Part shown: piece after piece, positions 23,796 to 32,062 of the stretch | Position numbering within the stretch: position 1 is the first letter of the stretch | Layout of the letters: each line of letters opens with the position of its first letter | Source of the DNA: Maricaulis sp. | GTDB taxonomy: Bacteria > Pseudomonadota > Alphaproteobacteria > Caulobacterales > Maricaulaceae | Assembly (NCBI GenBank): GCA_002692855.1 | Contig: NZMJ01000122.1 | Coordinates: 19,559-83,558 of the forward strand | DNA length: 64,000 bases | Reading direction: 5' to 3' | The notes under the pieces: generated by a model | The model's database searches: none | What the model was told of the DNA's origin: nothing | Seen by the model: the letters and a program-made list of their open reading frames with translations, nothing else | Made by a program: the position numbers and the translations under genes

Positions 23796-24797
23796 CTATT
23801 CGCTCTCCACCGTGAAGGGCCGGTTCAGCAGCATTTCCATCGCGTCATCGACCGAGACCGTGCCGGCGAGGATCGCCGCCACGGCTTCGCAGATCGGCAT
23901 CCGCACCTTGCACTCATGGCTCAGCTGCACGACCGCCGGCGCCGTCGCGACGCCTTCGGTCACCGCCTTGCGGTCTTTCAATATGCTCTCAAGCGGCGTG
24001 CCTTCACCGAGGGCGACGCCGCACGACATGTTGCGCGACTGCATGGACGAACATGTCAGGACCAGGTCGCCGAGCCCGCACAAGCCCGCCAGCGTCTCGC
24101 GTTCTGCGCCCAGCGCCACTGCCAGACGCGTCATCTCGGCGTATCCGCGCGCAATCAGGGCGGCATGGGCGGACTTGCCGAGGCCCTTGCCTTCGGAAAT
24201 CCCGCAGGCGATGGCGAGCACGTTCTTCACCGCACCGCCCACTTCTGCGCCGACCAGATCGCCCGACCAGTAGGGGCGGAAGCGCGGTGTGCCGATCGCA
24301 TTCATCAAGGCGGCTCCGAGCGACTTGTAGGAGGTCGCCAGCGTCACGGCCGTCGGCAGGCCCTTGGCAACATCGATCGCAAAACTGGGTCCTGACAGGA
24401 CAGCCGGAATGGCCGAGGGGATTTCCTCGGACAGGACGCCCGTCATCAGCTTGAGGGTGTCGCGCTCGATACCCTTGGAGCAGAGCAGGATCGGCATCGC
24501 ATCGCCGGCATGGGGCGCAAAGGCCCGCAGCACGCTGCGCATGTGCTGGGCCGGGGCAACGGCCAGGACCGCGCCGGACCCTGCGAGGTCACCGATCTCA
24601 GCCGTGGCGCGGATCGATGCGTTGAGGCTGACGCCGGGGAGATAGACCGGGTTTTCGTGGCTCGCATTGATCGCGTCCGCGACCTCGGGCTCGACGCACC
24701 ACAGGGTGACGTCGCGGCCTGCCTTGGCAGCGGTTTCGGCCAGTGCCGTGCCCCAGGCGCCGCCGCCAATCACGCCGATCGACTGATAATCGCTCAT
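23796..24797 (-). CDS. gpsA: Glycerol-3-phosphate dehydrogenase [NAD(P)+]
   Basis: 333 residues. It reduces dihydroxyacetone phosphate to sn-glycerol-3-phosphate for phospholipid synthesis. [14 protein letters not shown] is the nucleotide-binding loop, LCSKGIE and LSGPSFA are conserved, and [19 protein letters not shown] contains the catalytic lysine. [13 protein letters not shown] follows. The start MSDYQSIG overlaps the tsaD stop by ATGA. The operon order tsaD-gpsA-yciI is common in alphaproteobacteria. Confidence 0.97.
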   Translation of the reverse strand: MSDYQSIGVIGGGAWGTALAETAAKAGRDVTLWCVEPEVADAINASHENPVYLPGVSLNASIRATAEIGDLAGSGAVLAVAPAQHMRSVLRAFAPHAGDAMPILLCSKGIERDTLKLMTGVLSEEIPSAIPAVLSGPSFAIDVAKGLPTAVTLATSYKSLGAALMNAIGTPRFRPYWSGDLVGAEVGGAVKNVLAIACGISEGKGLGKSAHAALIARGYAEMTRLAVALGAERETLAGLCGLGDLVLTCSSMQSRNMSCGVALGEGTPLESILKDRKAVTEGVATAPAVVQLSHECKVRMPICEAVAAILAGTVSVDDAMEMLLNRPFTVESE

Positions 24798-25927
24798 GCC
24801 TTGGGTCCCTTGCGTCCAGCCCCGATCACCGGCGACAGCGTGGCCGCATCCGCGTCCAAAGGCCAGCGCGCCCGTGCGGGCACATCCAGCGCGTTGGTTT
24901 CTCCGCGCGCCAGGTGCTCGGCCCCGGCCAGCGCGATCATCGCGGCATTGTCGGTGCACCATTTTGACGGCGGGTGGATCAGGCGGAAACCCTGCCGTTC
25001 CGCGGCCGTCCGCAGCGCGTCACGCACCGTCGCATTGGCGGCGACGCCGCCCGCCACGACCAGCGGCAAGGGACGTGCTTCATGCGGAAACGCCTCTGCA
25101 AAAACCGTCATGGCGCGTTCGGTGCGCTTGGCGAGATGGGCGGCGATGGCCGATTGCGCGGCGGCGGCCAGGTCGGCGCGGTCCTGCTCGCCGGGCTCAT
25201 GCAGTCCATCCCAGGCCTCGCGCACCGCTGTTTTCAGCCCGGCGAAGGAAAAGTCGCACCCGGCACGGCGTTGCAGGGGCGCAGGCAGGTCGAACCGGCC
25301 TGGAACCCCGGTCGCGGCGGCACGCTCGACGGCCGGCCCCCCCGGAAAGCCCAGCCCCATCACCTTGGCCGTCTTGTCGAAGGCTTCGCCCGCAGCATCG
25401 TCCAGCGTCGATCCCAGGCGGCGATAGACGCCGAAATCCTCGACCGAGATCAGCTGGGTGTGTCCGCCCGATACCAGCAGCAGAAGCCACGGATAGGCCA
25501 GCGGCTCGACCAGGCGCGGCGACAGGGCGTGGCCTTCCAGGTGATTGACCGCGATCAGCGGCTTTCCCGACCCCAGCGCCAGCCCTTTTGCGGTCATCAG
25601 GGCCGCCATCACCCCGCCGATCAGGCCGGGACCGGATGTCGCGGCGATTCCGTCCATATTCGCCAGCGTCAGGGATGCCGACTGCAAGGCGTCCCGCGCC
25701 AGCCCGTCCATCGCCTCGGCATGGGCGCGGGCGGCAATCTCGGGGACAACGCCGCCGAACGGCGCGTGTGCGGCTTCCTGTCCCAGGACCACATCGCTCA
25801 AGACCTCGATGCGGCCATCGCCATGCCGCCGGATGACGGCTGCGGCGCTCTCGTCGCAGCTCGATTCCAGGCCAAGGACGACCAAAGGCCGTGCTTGCGC
25901 CGAAGGGGGGGGCGGGGATAAGTCCAT
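24794..25927 (-). CDS. tsaD: tRNA N6-threonylcarbamoyladenosine transferase subunit
   Basis: 377 residues. GLESSCDES (19-27) begins the ASKHA ATPase fold. The iron ligands His129 and His133 are in NHLEGHALS, and [31 protein letters not shown] and CTDNAAMIA are all present. With TsaB, TsaC and TsaE it makes t6A at position 37 of ANN-reading tRNAs. The start is the ATG at 25925-25927. The gene diverges from hemC with only 63 bases between starts, so both promoters must lie in that gap. Confidence 0.96.
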   Translation of the reverse strand: MDLSPPPPSAQARPLVVLGLESSCDESAAAVIRRHGDGRIEVLSDVVLGQEAAHAPFGGVVPEIAARAHAEAMDGLARDALQSASLTLANMDGIAATSGPGLIGGVMAALMTAKGLALGSGKPLIAVNHLEGHALSPRLVEPLAYPWLLLLVSGGHTQLISVEDFGVYRRLGSTLDDAAGEAFDKTAKVMGLGFPGGPAVERAAATGVPGRFDLPAPLQRRAGCDFSFAGLKTAVREAWDGLHEPGEQDRADLAAAAQSAIAAHLAKRTERAMTVFAEAFPHEARPLPLVVAGGVAANATVRDALRTAAERQGFRLIHPPSKWCTDNAAMIALAGAEHLARGETNALDVPARARWPLDADAATLSPVIGAGRKGPKA

Positions 25928-25990
25928 AACCTTGTGTTCGATACTCTGCCGCGGCCCTGTCGCGCAATCACTCGACGCGTAAAGGTGACC

Positions 25991-26944
25991 ATGACTCCGC
26001 TTCCCCTCGCCACCCGTGAATCCCCGCTGGCCCTGGCACAGGCGCGGCTGGTTCAGCGCCTGCTGGCGCAAGCGCATGGCGTTGAGGATGCCGAGGCGGC
26101 CTTCCCCATCCTTGCCATGACCACGACCGGGGACCGGTTGCAGGACCGCACGCTGATGGATGCGGGCGGCAAGGGGTTGTTCACCAAGGAAATCGACGAG
26201 GCGCTTTTGTCGGGCCGCGCCGCGATTGCCGTCCATTCGATGAAGGATGTCCCCACGGTCCTGCCGGACGGGCTGGACCTGGCCGCCTTTCTCGAACGCG
26301 AGGATCCGCGCGACATGCTGTTGACTGCGCATGGCGCGGCGCGCCTTGCCGATCTGCCGCAGGGCGCCGTGCTGGGCACCGCCAGCCTGCGGCGTCAGGC
26401 ACAGGCGCTTCACCTGCGTCCCGACCTTCAGGTCGTGACCCTGCGCGGCAATGTCGATACGCGGTTGGGCAAATTGCGCTCGGGCGAGGTCGCCGCAACC
26501 TTTCTGGCCTGTGCGGGCCTCAAACGCCTGGGCCGCGCCGAAGCGGGTCATCCCCCTCTTGATCCGGCTGAAATGCTGCCCGCAGTGGCGCAGGGGATTA
26601 TCGGCCTGGCGATCCGCAGCGATGACGCTGAGGCTCGCGCGGCTGTGCGTCCGCTCGATCATTTGCCGTCCGCAATCGCCGCGACGGCCGAACGCGCCTT
26701 TCTCAAGGCGCTTGACGGGTCATGCCGCACGCCGATTGCGGCCCATGCCGTGCTGGAGGGCCGCGAGATGACGCTGCGCGGCGAGGCGCTGACCCCTGAC
26801 GGGGCGCAGCGCTGGACTGAAACGGTCACAGTGACGCTGGGTCCCGACACCGCGAGCGAAGCCCATGCGGCGGGGTTTGCGCTGGGCGAGCGGGTCAAGG
26901 CAGCAGGGGGCGCGGCGCTCGCCGCTGCGCTGGGCCGGGCGTGA
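25991..26944 (+). CDS. hemC: Porphobilinogen deaminase (hydroxymethylbilane synthase)
   Basis: 317 residues. It joins four porphobilinogen units to hydroxymethylbilane in tetrapyrrole synthesis. The N-terminal TRESPLALAQ, the catalytic Asp region VHSMKDVPTVLP, GTASLRRQAQ and LRGNVDTRLGKL are present. The dipyrromethane cofactor attaches to the cysteine in LDGSCRTPIA. The start MTPLPLATRE is preferred over the in-frame ATG at 25934, which lies almost at the tsaD start. The stop overlaps the GTG of hemD. Confidence 0.96.
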   Translation: MTPLPLATRESPLALAQARLVQRLLAQAHGVEDAEAAFPILAMTTTGDRLQDRTLMDAGGKGLFTKEIDEALLSGRAAIAVHSMKDVPTVLPDGLDLAAFLEREDPRDMLLTAHGAARLADLPQGAVLGTASLRRQAQALHLRPDLQVVTLRGNVDTRLGKLRSGEVAATFLACAGLKRLGRAEAGHPPLDPAEMLPAVAQGIIGLAIRSDDAEARAAVRPLDHLPSAIAATAERAFLKALDGSCRTPIAAHAVLEGREMTLRGEALTPDGAQRWTETVTVTLGPDTASEAHAAGFALGERVKAAGGAALAAALGRA

Positions 26945-27660
26945 AAGTCCTCATCACCCGAGCCGAACCGGGCGCACACCGCACGGCGGACGGGATTGCC
27001 GCGCTGGGGCTGAAACCCGTGGTCGCGCCGTTCTTGACCATTCGTCCCTCCACCGACATCGCGCTCGACCTGGCCGGCGTGCAGGCGCTCGCCTTCACCA
27101 GTGCCAATGGCGTCCGGGCCTGGGCCAATGTCCGCGCCGAGCGAAACCTGCCGGCGCTCTGTGTCGGTGACGCCACTGCCGCCGCGGCGCGCGAGGCCGG
27201 TTTCGGTGACACGCTCTCTGCCGGCGGAGATGTCGGCGATCTCATTCAGTTGATCCGCAGGCGCCTGGACAAGGCATCGGGCCGCATCATCCATGTGCGC
27301 GGAAGCCACGTGACCGGCGACCTGGCCGGTAGTCTGCGCGATGCCGGTTTCGAGGCCGAGGAAGCGGCAGCCTACGAGGCTGTCGCCGCCGCAACGCTTC
27401 CGGAAACCGCCCGGGAGGCACTTGAAAAAAAACAGCTTTCCGTCGTCCTGTTTCATTCCTCACGCGCGGCAGCAGCCTTTACGGCACTGGTCGAGGACGC
27501 CGATCTGACCGACCGGCTGCGCTATCTCATCGCGGTTGCGATCAGCGACCAGGCGGCCGGCAATCTGATCCGGTCGGACTGGCTGGCCGTGAAGATCGCC
27601 GACACACCCGATGAGGCCGCACTTCTCGACCGCGTTGGCGCGGCCCGTCTCGACCCCTAG
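26941..27660 (+). CDS. hemD: Uroporphyrinogen-III synthase
   Basis: 239 residues, GTG start overlapping the hemC stop. KVLITRAEPGAHRTADGIAALGLKPVVAPFL is the typical first strand and helix, and FTSANGVRAW and IIHVRGSHVTGDLAGSLRDAGFE follow. The C-terminal SSRAAAAF and AISDQAAGNLI region fits the second domain. HemD sequences are very divergent, so position after hemC is important support. It closes and inverts ring D of hydroxymethylbilane. A 40-bp gap separates it from the mitofilin-like gene. Confidence 0.9.
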   Translation: MKVLITRAEPGAHRTADGIAALGLKPVVAPFLTIRPSTDIALDLAGVQALAFTSANGVRAWANVRAERNLPALCVGDATAAAAREAGFGDTLSAGGDVGDLIQLIRRRLDKASGRIIHVRGSHVTGDLAGSLRDAGFEAEEAAAYEAVAAATLPETAREALEKKQLSVVLFHSSRAAAAFTALVEDADLTDRLRYLIAVAISDQAAGNLIRSDWLAVKIADTPDEAALLDRVGAARLDP

Positions 27661-27700
27661 ACTGCATCCAACACGTCGAATCGCGGGGCCAGCAAGCGGC

Positions 27701-28924
27701 ATGACCAAGACCAGCAAGGACGACAGCGAACCGGTGGATGCCGAGTTCAAGAGCGTTTCCGACAGCGATACAGCTCCGCGCAAGGGCGGGGGCGGGTTCC
27801 TGGGCGGATTGATCGTATTCGTGCTGGCGACCTTGGCGGGCGGCGCGCTGGGGATCTGGGGATCGCAATACCTGTCGAATTCGGACCCTGCCGTCGACGA
27901 GAACGCTCTCTCTCAGCAAGTGGCCGGGCTCGAGACTCGTCTTTCGAACGTCGAAACGGCCGAACACCCGGTGTCACCCGGGCAACTGGAGGCGCTCGGT
28001 CAGCGGCTCGATGCGCTTGAAGCCGCTCCGGACTCAGACGCGGCGACCCCGGAAGCGCTTTCCGCCCTCGCAGCCCGGATAGACACTCTGGAAGCCGCTG
28101 AACCGGCGGAGGTCGGAATCGATCCGGCGCTGATCCAGCGCCTCGACCGGCTCGAAGCGCAGGCTGAACGCGCCGAAACGCTGGCCAACCAGGCGCTCGA
28201 CCTGCCGGCCGGTGCCGACCCGGCATCGCTTCTGTCGCTCGAACAGCGCATCAGCGATCTGGAAAGCGCCGAGCCGCCTGCACCGGCAGACCTGTCCGCC
28301 ATCGAAGCGCGCCTGTCCGCGATTGAAACCGCCGGACAGGCAGTCAGTGAAGACCGCATCGCCGCGATTGAAGCGCGCATCACCTCTGCCGAACAAGTCG
28401 CCGCCGCCGCCGGAAGCGCCACCGATGAAACCGCGTCTGCGCGGTCACTGGCGGCGCGCACGCTTGCCCTGATCGCCCTGACCGAGATCGCCGAAACCGA
28501 TCAATCCTTCGAGGCTGAACGCGCCGCGCTCGCCCGCCTGTGGCCGGGCCGCGAGGAATTGGCGGCCCTGCGTCCGATCGCGCGGGCCGGTGTGCCAACG
28601 CTCGAGGGACTGTCCGGCAGCTTTCCGGGTGACGCCATCCGCGCCGCATCCGGTCAGCAGCGCGCCTTTTTCGGTCTGGTCGAGGTGCAGCGCACCGACG
28701 GCGCCAGCGAGGGCGATGGCCCCAACGCCCTGACCCGGCTTGCCGAAGCGCGTCTGGCGCGCGGCGATCTGGAAGGTGCCGTGGCGGCTGTGTCGCGCCT
28801 CGAAGGCGATCCGGCAGAGGCCGTGCAATCCTGGCTACTTTCTGCCGAGGCCCGCCTGACCGTGAATGACAGCCTGACGACGCTCCGGGCGGCGCTCGCC
28901 CGCGACGCCGGTCTTGAGGAGTGA
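27701..28924 (+). CDS. Mitofilin/Mic60-like inner-membrane coiled-coil protein
   Basis: 407 residues. An acidic and basic cytosolic N-terminus is followed by a glycine-rich transmembrane helix (FLGGLIVFVLATLAGGALGIWG, about 33-54). Then comes a long heptad-rich region with repeated L.AL.ARI.TLE patterns (about 67-250), and a C-terminal helical domain (RSLAARTLALIALTEI onwards) that fits the bacterial mitofilin domain. The position after hemCD and before the hemY-like gene is the conserved alphaproteobacterial Mic60 locus. Mic60 homologues shape intracytoplasmic membranes in some species; here the role is inferred. Confidence 0.82.
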   Translation: MTKTSKDDSEPVDAEFKSVSDSDTAPRKGGGGFLGGLIVFVLATLAGGALGIWGSQYLSNSDPAVDENALSQQVAGLETRLSNVETAEHPVSPGQLEALGQRLDALEAAPDSDAATPEALSALAARIDTLEAAEPAEVGIDPALIQRLDRLEAQAERAETLANQALDLPAGADPASLLSLEQRISDLESAEPPAPADLSAIEARLSAIETAGQAVSEDRIAAIEARITSAEQVAAAAGSATDETASARSLAARTLALIALTEIAETDQSFEAERAALARLWPGREELAALRPIARAGVPTLEGLSGSFPGDAIRAASGQQRAFFGLVEVQRTDGASEGDGPNALTRLAEARLARGDLEGAVAAVSRLEGDPAEAVQSWLLSAEARLTVNDSLTTLRAALARDAGLEE

Positions 28925-28928
28925 CGCC

Positions 28929-30437
28929 ATGATCCGACTGATCCTCGTCATTCTCGCCATCGTGGTGGCCTGCACCCTGACCGGCATTGTCGTGCTCAAT
29001 CCGGGCACTGCCGAGTTCGAGTTCTTCGGGCTCGCCGTACGCACCTCGTTTGCGCTCGCCTTCGTCGTCTTCCTGCTCGGCAGCTTCCTGATGCTGGTGA
29101 TCTGGTGGGCGATCTATATCGCCTGGACCGCGCCTGAGAAATTCCGCCGCTTTTCACTGCGCCGCCGCCGCGAGCGCGGCTTCGACGCGCTCGAACGCGC
29201 CCTGATCGCCTCGGCGGCGGGTGAAGGCGAGACCGCTGTGCGCCAGGCGGCCCGCGCCGATGCCCTGCTCGACCGGCCGGCCCTGTCGCGCCTGCTCGCG
29301 GCTCGTGCTGCCGAAGCGGCTGGAAACCTTCCCGGCGCCGAAGCCCACTATGAGGCCATGCTCGAAGACCCCAAGACGCGGCTCGTCGCCCGCCGGGGAC
29401 TGGCGCAGATCGCCCATGAGCGCGGCGAGCACGCGATGACGGTCGAACACGCCAGGATCGCCTTTGCCGAATCGAAATCGGTACGCTGGGCCTTTGCCGC
29501 CCTGTTCGATGCGCAGGTTGCGCAAGGCGATTGGGATGCGGCAATGGCCACACTGGCGGAAGGCGAAAAGCGCCGTCAGATCGAACCCGACAAGGCCAAG
29601 CGCCGCCGCGCCGTTCTGTTGACCGCGGCCGCGCTGGGCCGCGAGCAGAGCGACACGGCCAAGGCGCTGACGATGGCCGAACTCGCCGCCCAGACGGCGC
29701 CGGGCTTTGCCCCTGCCTCGGTGCTCGCCGCGCGCCTGATGGGGCCGGCCCGCAAGCACAAGAAGGCCGAGAGCCTGCTGAAATCCGCCTGGGCCGCCGC
29801 GCCCCACCCGGCGATCGCCCGCGCGCTGGCCGACTTGCGCAAGTCCGACACCAAGGCCAAGCGCGCCGAACGGCTGCGTGAACTGGCCGCGCTGCGCCCC
29901 GAGCATCGTGAATCGCGCATCCTGATGGTCGAGGCAGCAATCGAGGCAGGCGAGACCGGTCTGGCCCGCGCCATTCTTGACCCGCTTCTGGAAATGGGTA
30001 CGCCCACCGCGCGCCTGTCGGCACTCGCCTCCCGGCTGGCCCGGATGGAAGGCGACGACCGCGAGGCCCGCCGCTGGATGACCCGCGCCAGTCACGCCCC
30101 CGGTGAGGCCGACTGGTCCGACATCGATGGCGAGGGCCGCGCCTTTCCCTATCCGCCCGAAGACTGGAAGCGGATGGTCTATGCCTTCGGCGACGAGGGC
30201 CGCCTTCTTCACCCGCGCCACGAGCGCTACGAGATCGCCGCCGGCGCGGTCCCCGAAACCGCCCTGCTCGAAGCGCCAAGACCTGCGCGTGCGAAGGCGC
30301 AAGGCGGGGACAAGTCCTATTATTCCGCGCCGCGTCCGCCCGATGACCCCGGCGTCGGAAATGATGAAGACGACGAAAACACTGCCGATGACGCCGAAGA
30401 TGATCTCGATCACGTGGCCGGACGGGGCACGCGATGA
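28929..30437 (+). CDS. HemY-N domain / TPR membrane protein
   Basis: 502 residues. Two N-terminal transmembrane helices (about 2-24 and 40-62) are joined by NPGTAEFEFFGLAVRTSF, a HemY-N signature. A long alpha-helical TPR-like region follows, then a disordered acidic C-terminus (DDPGVGNDEDDENTADDAEDD part). In enterobacteria HemY is coded in the hem operon, though its link to heme is indirect. It lies 4 bases after the mitofilin-like stop and overlaps udk by ATGA, so the operon hemC-hemD-mic60-hemY-udk is continuous. Confidence 0.86.
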   Translation: MIRLILVILAIVVACTLTGIVVLNPGTAEFEFFGLAVRTSFALAFVVFLLGSFLMLVIWWAIYIAWTAPEKFRRFSLRRRRERGFDALERALIASAAGEGETAVRQAARADALLDRPALSRLLAARAAEAAGNLPGAEAHYEAMLEDPKTRLVARRGLAQIAHERGEHAMTVEHARIAFAESKSVRWAFAALFDAQVAQGDWDAAMATLAEGEKRRQIEPDKAKRRRAVLLTAAALGREQSDTAKALTMAELAAQTAPGFAPASVLAARLMGPARKHKKAESLLKSAWAAAPHPAIARALADLRKSDTKAKRAERLRELAALRPEHRESRILMVEAAIEAGETGLARAILDPLLEMGTPTARLSALASRLARMEGDDREARRWMTRASHAPGEADWSDIDGEGRAFPYPPEDWKRMVYAFGDEGRLLHPRHERYEIAAGAVPETALLEAPRPARAKAQGGDKSYYSAPRPPDDPGVGNDEDDENTADDAEDDLDHVAGRGTR

Positions 30438-31087
30438 AGGTTATCCTCGTCGCAGTGTCCGGCGGTTCGGCCTCGGGCAAGACCACGCTCGCCGAAGCGG
30501 TCCGGCGGGGTCTCGAGCCGATCGAGGCCCGTCTGATCCGCGAGGACGAGTATTACGGCGATCACGGCCAGGATCCCGGCTTCGATCCGCTGCGGTTCAA
30601 TTTCGATGATGTCAGCGCCCACGACCACGCGTTGATGGCCAGGCATCTGTCAGCATTGAAGCGCGGCAAGGCCGTCGACGCGCCGCTTTATGATTTCGTC
30701 ACCCACAGCCGCGCCAGGGAGACGCGCCACATCTCGCCCGCAGAGGTGATCATCGTGGAAGGCATTCACGTCCTGTCCGACCCGGACCTTGCCTCGCTTT
30801 ACGACCTGACCGTCTATGTCGACGCCCCCGCCGATGTCCGCCTCGCCCGCCGGGCCTTGCGCGACGTGACCGAAAGGGGCCGCAGTGTGGAATCGGTGGT
30901 CGTGCAATATCTGCGCACCGTGCGGCCCATGCATCTCAAATACACCGAGCCGGCGCGCGCAGCCGCTGACATCGTGGTCGTGAATGATGCGGCGGCAGCC
31001 GATCCCGAACTGGAAGCCTTGCGCCCGTCCTTCAACGCGCTGGCCAAACCGGTTATCGACAAAATCCGCGCCCTGCGCACCGCCTGA
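30434..31087 (+). CDS. udk: Uridine kinase
   Basis: 217 residues. A P-loop VSGGSASGKTTLA starts the protein, followed by REDEYYGDHG, the FDDVSAHDHALM region, YDFVTHSRA and the conserved EVIIVEGIHVLSDPDL. RDVTERGRSVESVVVQYLRTVRP contains the lid arginines. It phosphorylates uridine or cytidine with ATP or GTP for pyrimidine salvage. It overlaps the hemY-like gene, which is not an obvious functional partner. Confidence 0.92.
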   Translation: MKVILVAVSGGSASGKTTLAEAVRRGLEPIEARLIREDEYYGDHGQDPGFDPLRFNFDDVSAHDHALMARHLSALKRGKAVDAPLYDFVTHSRARETRHISPAEVIIVEGIHVLSDPDLASLYDLTVYVDAPADVRLARRALRDVTERGRSVESVVVQYLRTVRPMHLKYTEPARAAADIVVVNDAAAADPELEALRPSFNALAKPVIDKIRALRTA

Positions 31088-31154
31088 CAAAGGTGCGAAC
31101 AGGCATATTGCCCCCTGGTCCTTTCGCGGCTAGTTTCCGCGCCCGCAAGTCGGG

Positions 31155-31230
31155 GCCGCTTTAGCTCAGCTGGTAGAGCACATCATTCGTAATGATGGGG
31201 TCGCGTGTTCGAGTCACGCAAGCGGCACCA
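31155..31230 (+). tRNA. tRNA-Thr (anticodon CGT)
   Basis: 76-nt cloverleaf with encoded CCA. The acceptor GCCGCTT pairs with AAGCGGC, the D arm is GCTC/GAGC, the anticodon stem CATCA/TGATG surrounds loop TTCGTAA, and the T arm GCGTG-TTCGAGT-CACGC is perfect. The CGT anticodon reads ACG. The 800 bases downstream are more AT-rich and carry genus-level hypothetical genes, which is common beside tRNA genes used as integration sites, but no duplicated 3' end was found. Confidence 0.95.
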
Positions 31231-31341
31231 CTTCCTTCCCGAACATTTCGCGATTGTCGTGCGCCAAGGCATTGCCTTCGCACCCGCTCTTGACGCCAGA
31301 AATGGCTCAACATGGCCCGTGGATCGTCTCGGGGTCGGTGC

Positions 31342-31353
31342 TTGAATTAAATC
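31342..31353 (+). repeat. Direct-repeat element copy 1: TTGAATTAAATC
   Basis: A 12-base AT-rich sequence 65-76 bases upstream of the small lipoprotein start. An identical copy lies at 32021-32032, upstream of the S8 autotransporter. In this GC-rich genome an exact 12-base AT-rich match in two consecutive upstream regions is unlikely to be random, so a shared regulatory element is possible. Confidence 0.5.
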
Positions 31354-31417
31354 GAAACGCGAATAGGGTTCTGTTTCTACCCGCAATCGTAAGAAATTTT
31401 CCAACGTGAGTATGACA

Positions 31418-31837
31418 ATGCAAAATAGAAATATCGTTCGATGCGCAATAATTGCGCCCGCACTTGTTGTAATGGGCTGTGCATCACCGGGCATCGAGTT
31501 TCAGGAGCAACGCCCGATACTGCGCCTCCAGTCAGTCACGGCCATCAGCACGACGATCGGTAGCAGTGAGGACCAGATTTACCTCCAGTTCAGTGATGGC
31601 ACCCGCTATCCGGACGAGGACTACATCATCATGTCAGGTGAGACGTGGCTACCGGAAGGTGTCGTCCGCGACACCACAATTGCCGGGTCAGTCAGCTTGT
31701 TCGAGAGCGATTCACTCTCGAGTGACGACCTGATTGGCACCTATGAGTACAATCGCACTCAGGCCGGAACCTATACACAAACCATGACGGGCGATGGTTC
31801 GCAATACGAGCTCATCTGGGTCGTCAACCTCGAATAG
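31418..31837 (+). CDS. Small lipoprotein of unknown function
   Basis: 139 residues. A signal sequence with lipobox VMGC (Cys about 21) precedes a mature part with alternating short strands (ILRLQSVTAIS, DQIYLQFSDGTRY) and a C-terminal YELIWVVNLE. I do not recognise a family. An in-frame ATG four codons upstream (31406) is also possible. It lies in an AT-richer segment behind tRNA-Thr and before the autotransporter, each with the TTGAATTAAATC element upstream, and may be coordinated with it. Confidence 0.62.
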   Translation: MQNRNIVRCAIIAPALVVMGCASPGIEFQEQRPILRLQSVTAISTTIGSSEDQIYLQFSDGTRYPDEDYIIMSGETWLPEGVVRDTTIAGSVSLFESDSLSSDDLIGTYEYNRTQAGTYTQTMTGDGSQYELIWVVNLE

Positions 31838-31958
31838 GCCGGTTGGGGCAAGCCTGCTGCGGGGCAGGCTTGCCTAACCAGTCCGACCGTCGCTGTTGCC
31901 AATCCATTATCGCCGAAGGCGGAAGTTCGGAACAATGATGAGAAACCGTTCAATTCGA

Positions 31959-31973
31959 TTAAGCGTATGTAAA
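31959..31973. promoter_or_regulatory. Near-match to the CtrA box (TTAA-N7-TAAA)
   Basis: TTAAGCGTATGTAAA lies 90-104 bases upstream of the autotransporter start. The CtrA consensus in Caulobacter relatives is TTAA-N7-TTAA; here one base differs. Listed as a weak candidate because the surrounding intergenic region is AT-rich, which raises the chance of random matches. Confidence 0.2.
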
Positions 31974-32020
31974 GGACAGTCTCAATTAACGATTTCGAAA
32001 CCAACAAAATTAGGACGCAT

Positions 32021-32032
32021 TTGAATTAAATC
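32021..32032 (+). repeat. Direct-repeat element copy 2: TTGAATTAAATC
   Basis: Identical to the copy at 31342-31353, here 31-42 bases before the first possible ATG of the autotransporter gene. The distance to the start differs between the two copies (65 versus 31 bases), so if it is a promoter element the untranslated leaders differ in length. Confidence 0.5.
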
Positions 32033-32062
32033 AGCGACAACGTCCCCACGTCGCAAATCCAG

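Noticed and set aside
31183..31494. Leftward frame ending in RLRDSNTRPHHYE
   Set aside because: Its end is the antisense of tRNA-Thr(CGT), another tRNA artefact, and it overlaps the lipoprotein start.
31230..32062. Integrated element behind tRNA-Thr
   Set aside because: No integrase, and no second copy of the tRNA 3' end was found; the region is only AT-richer.
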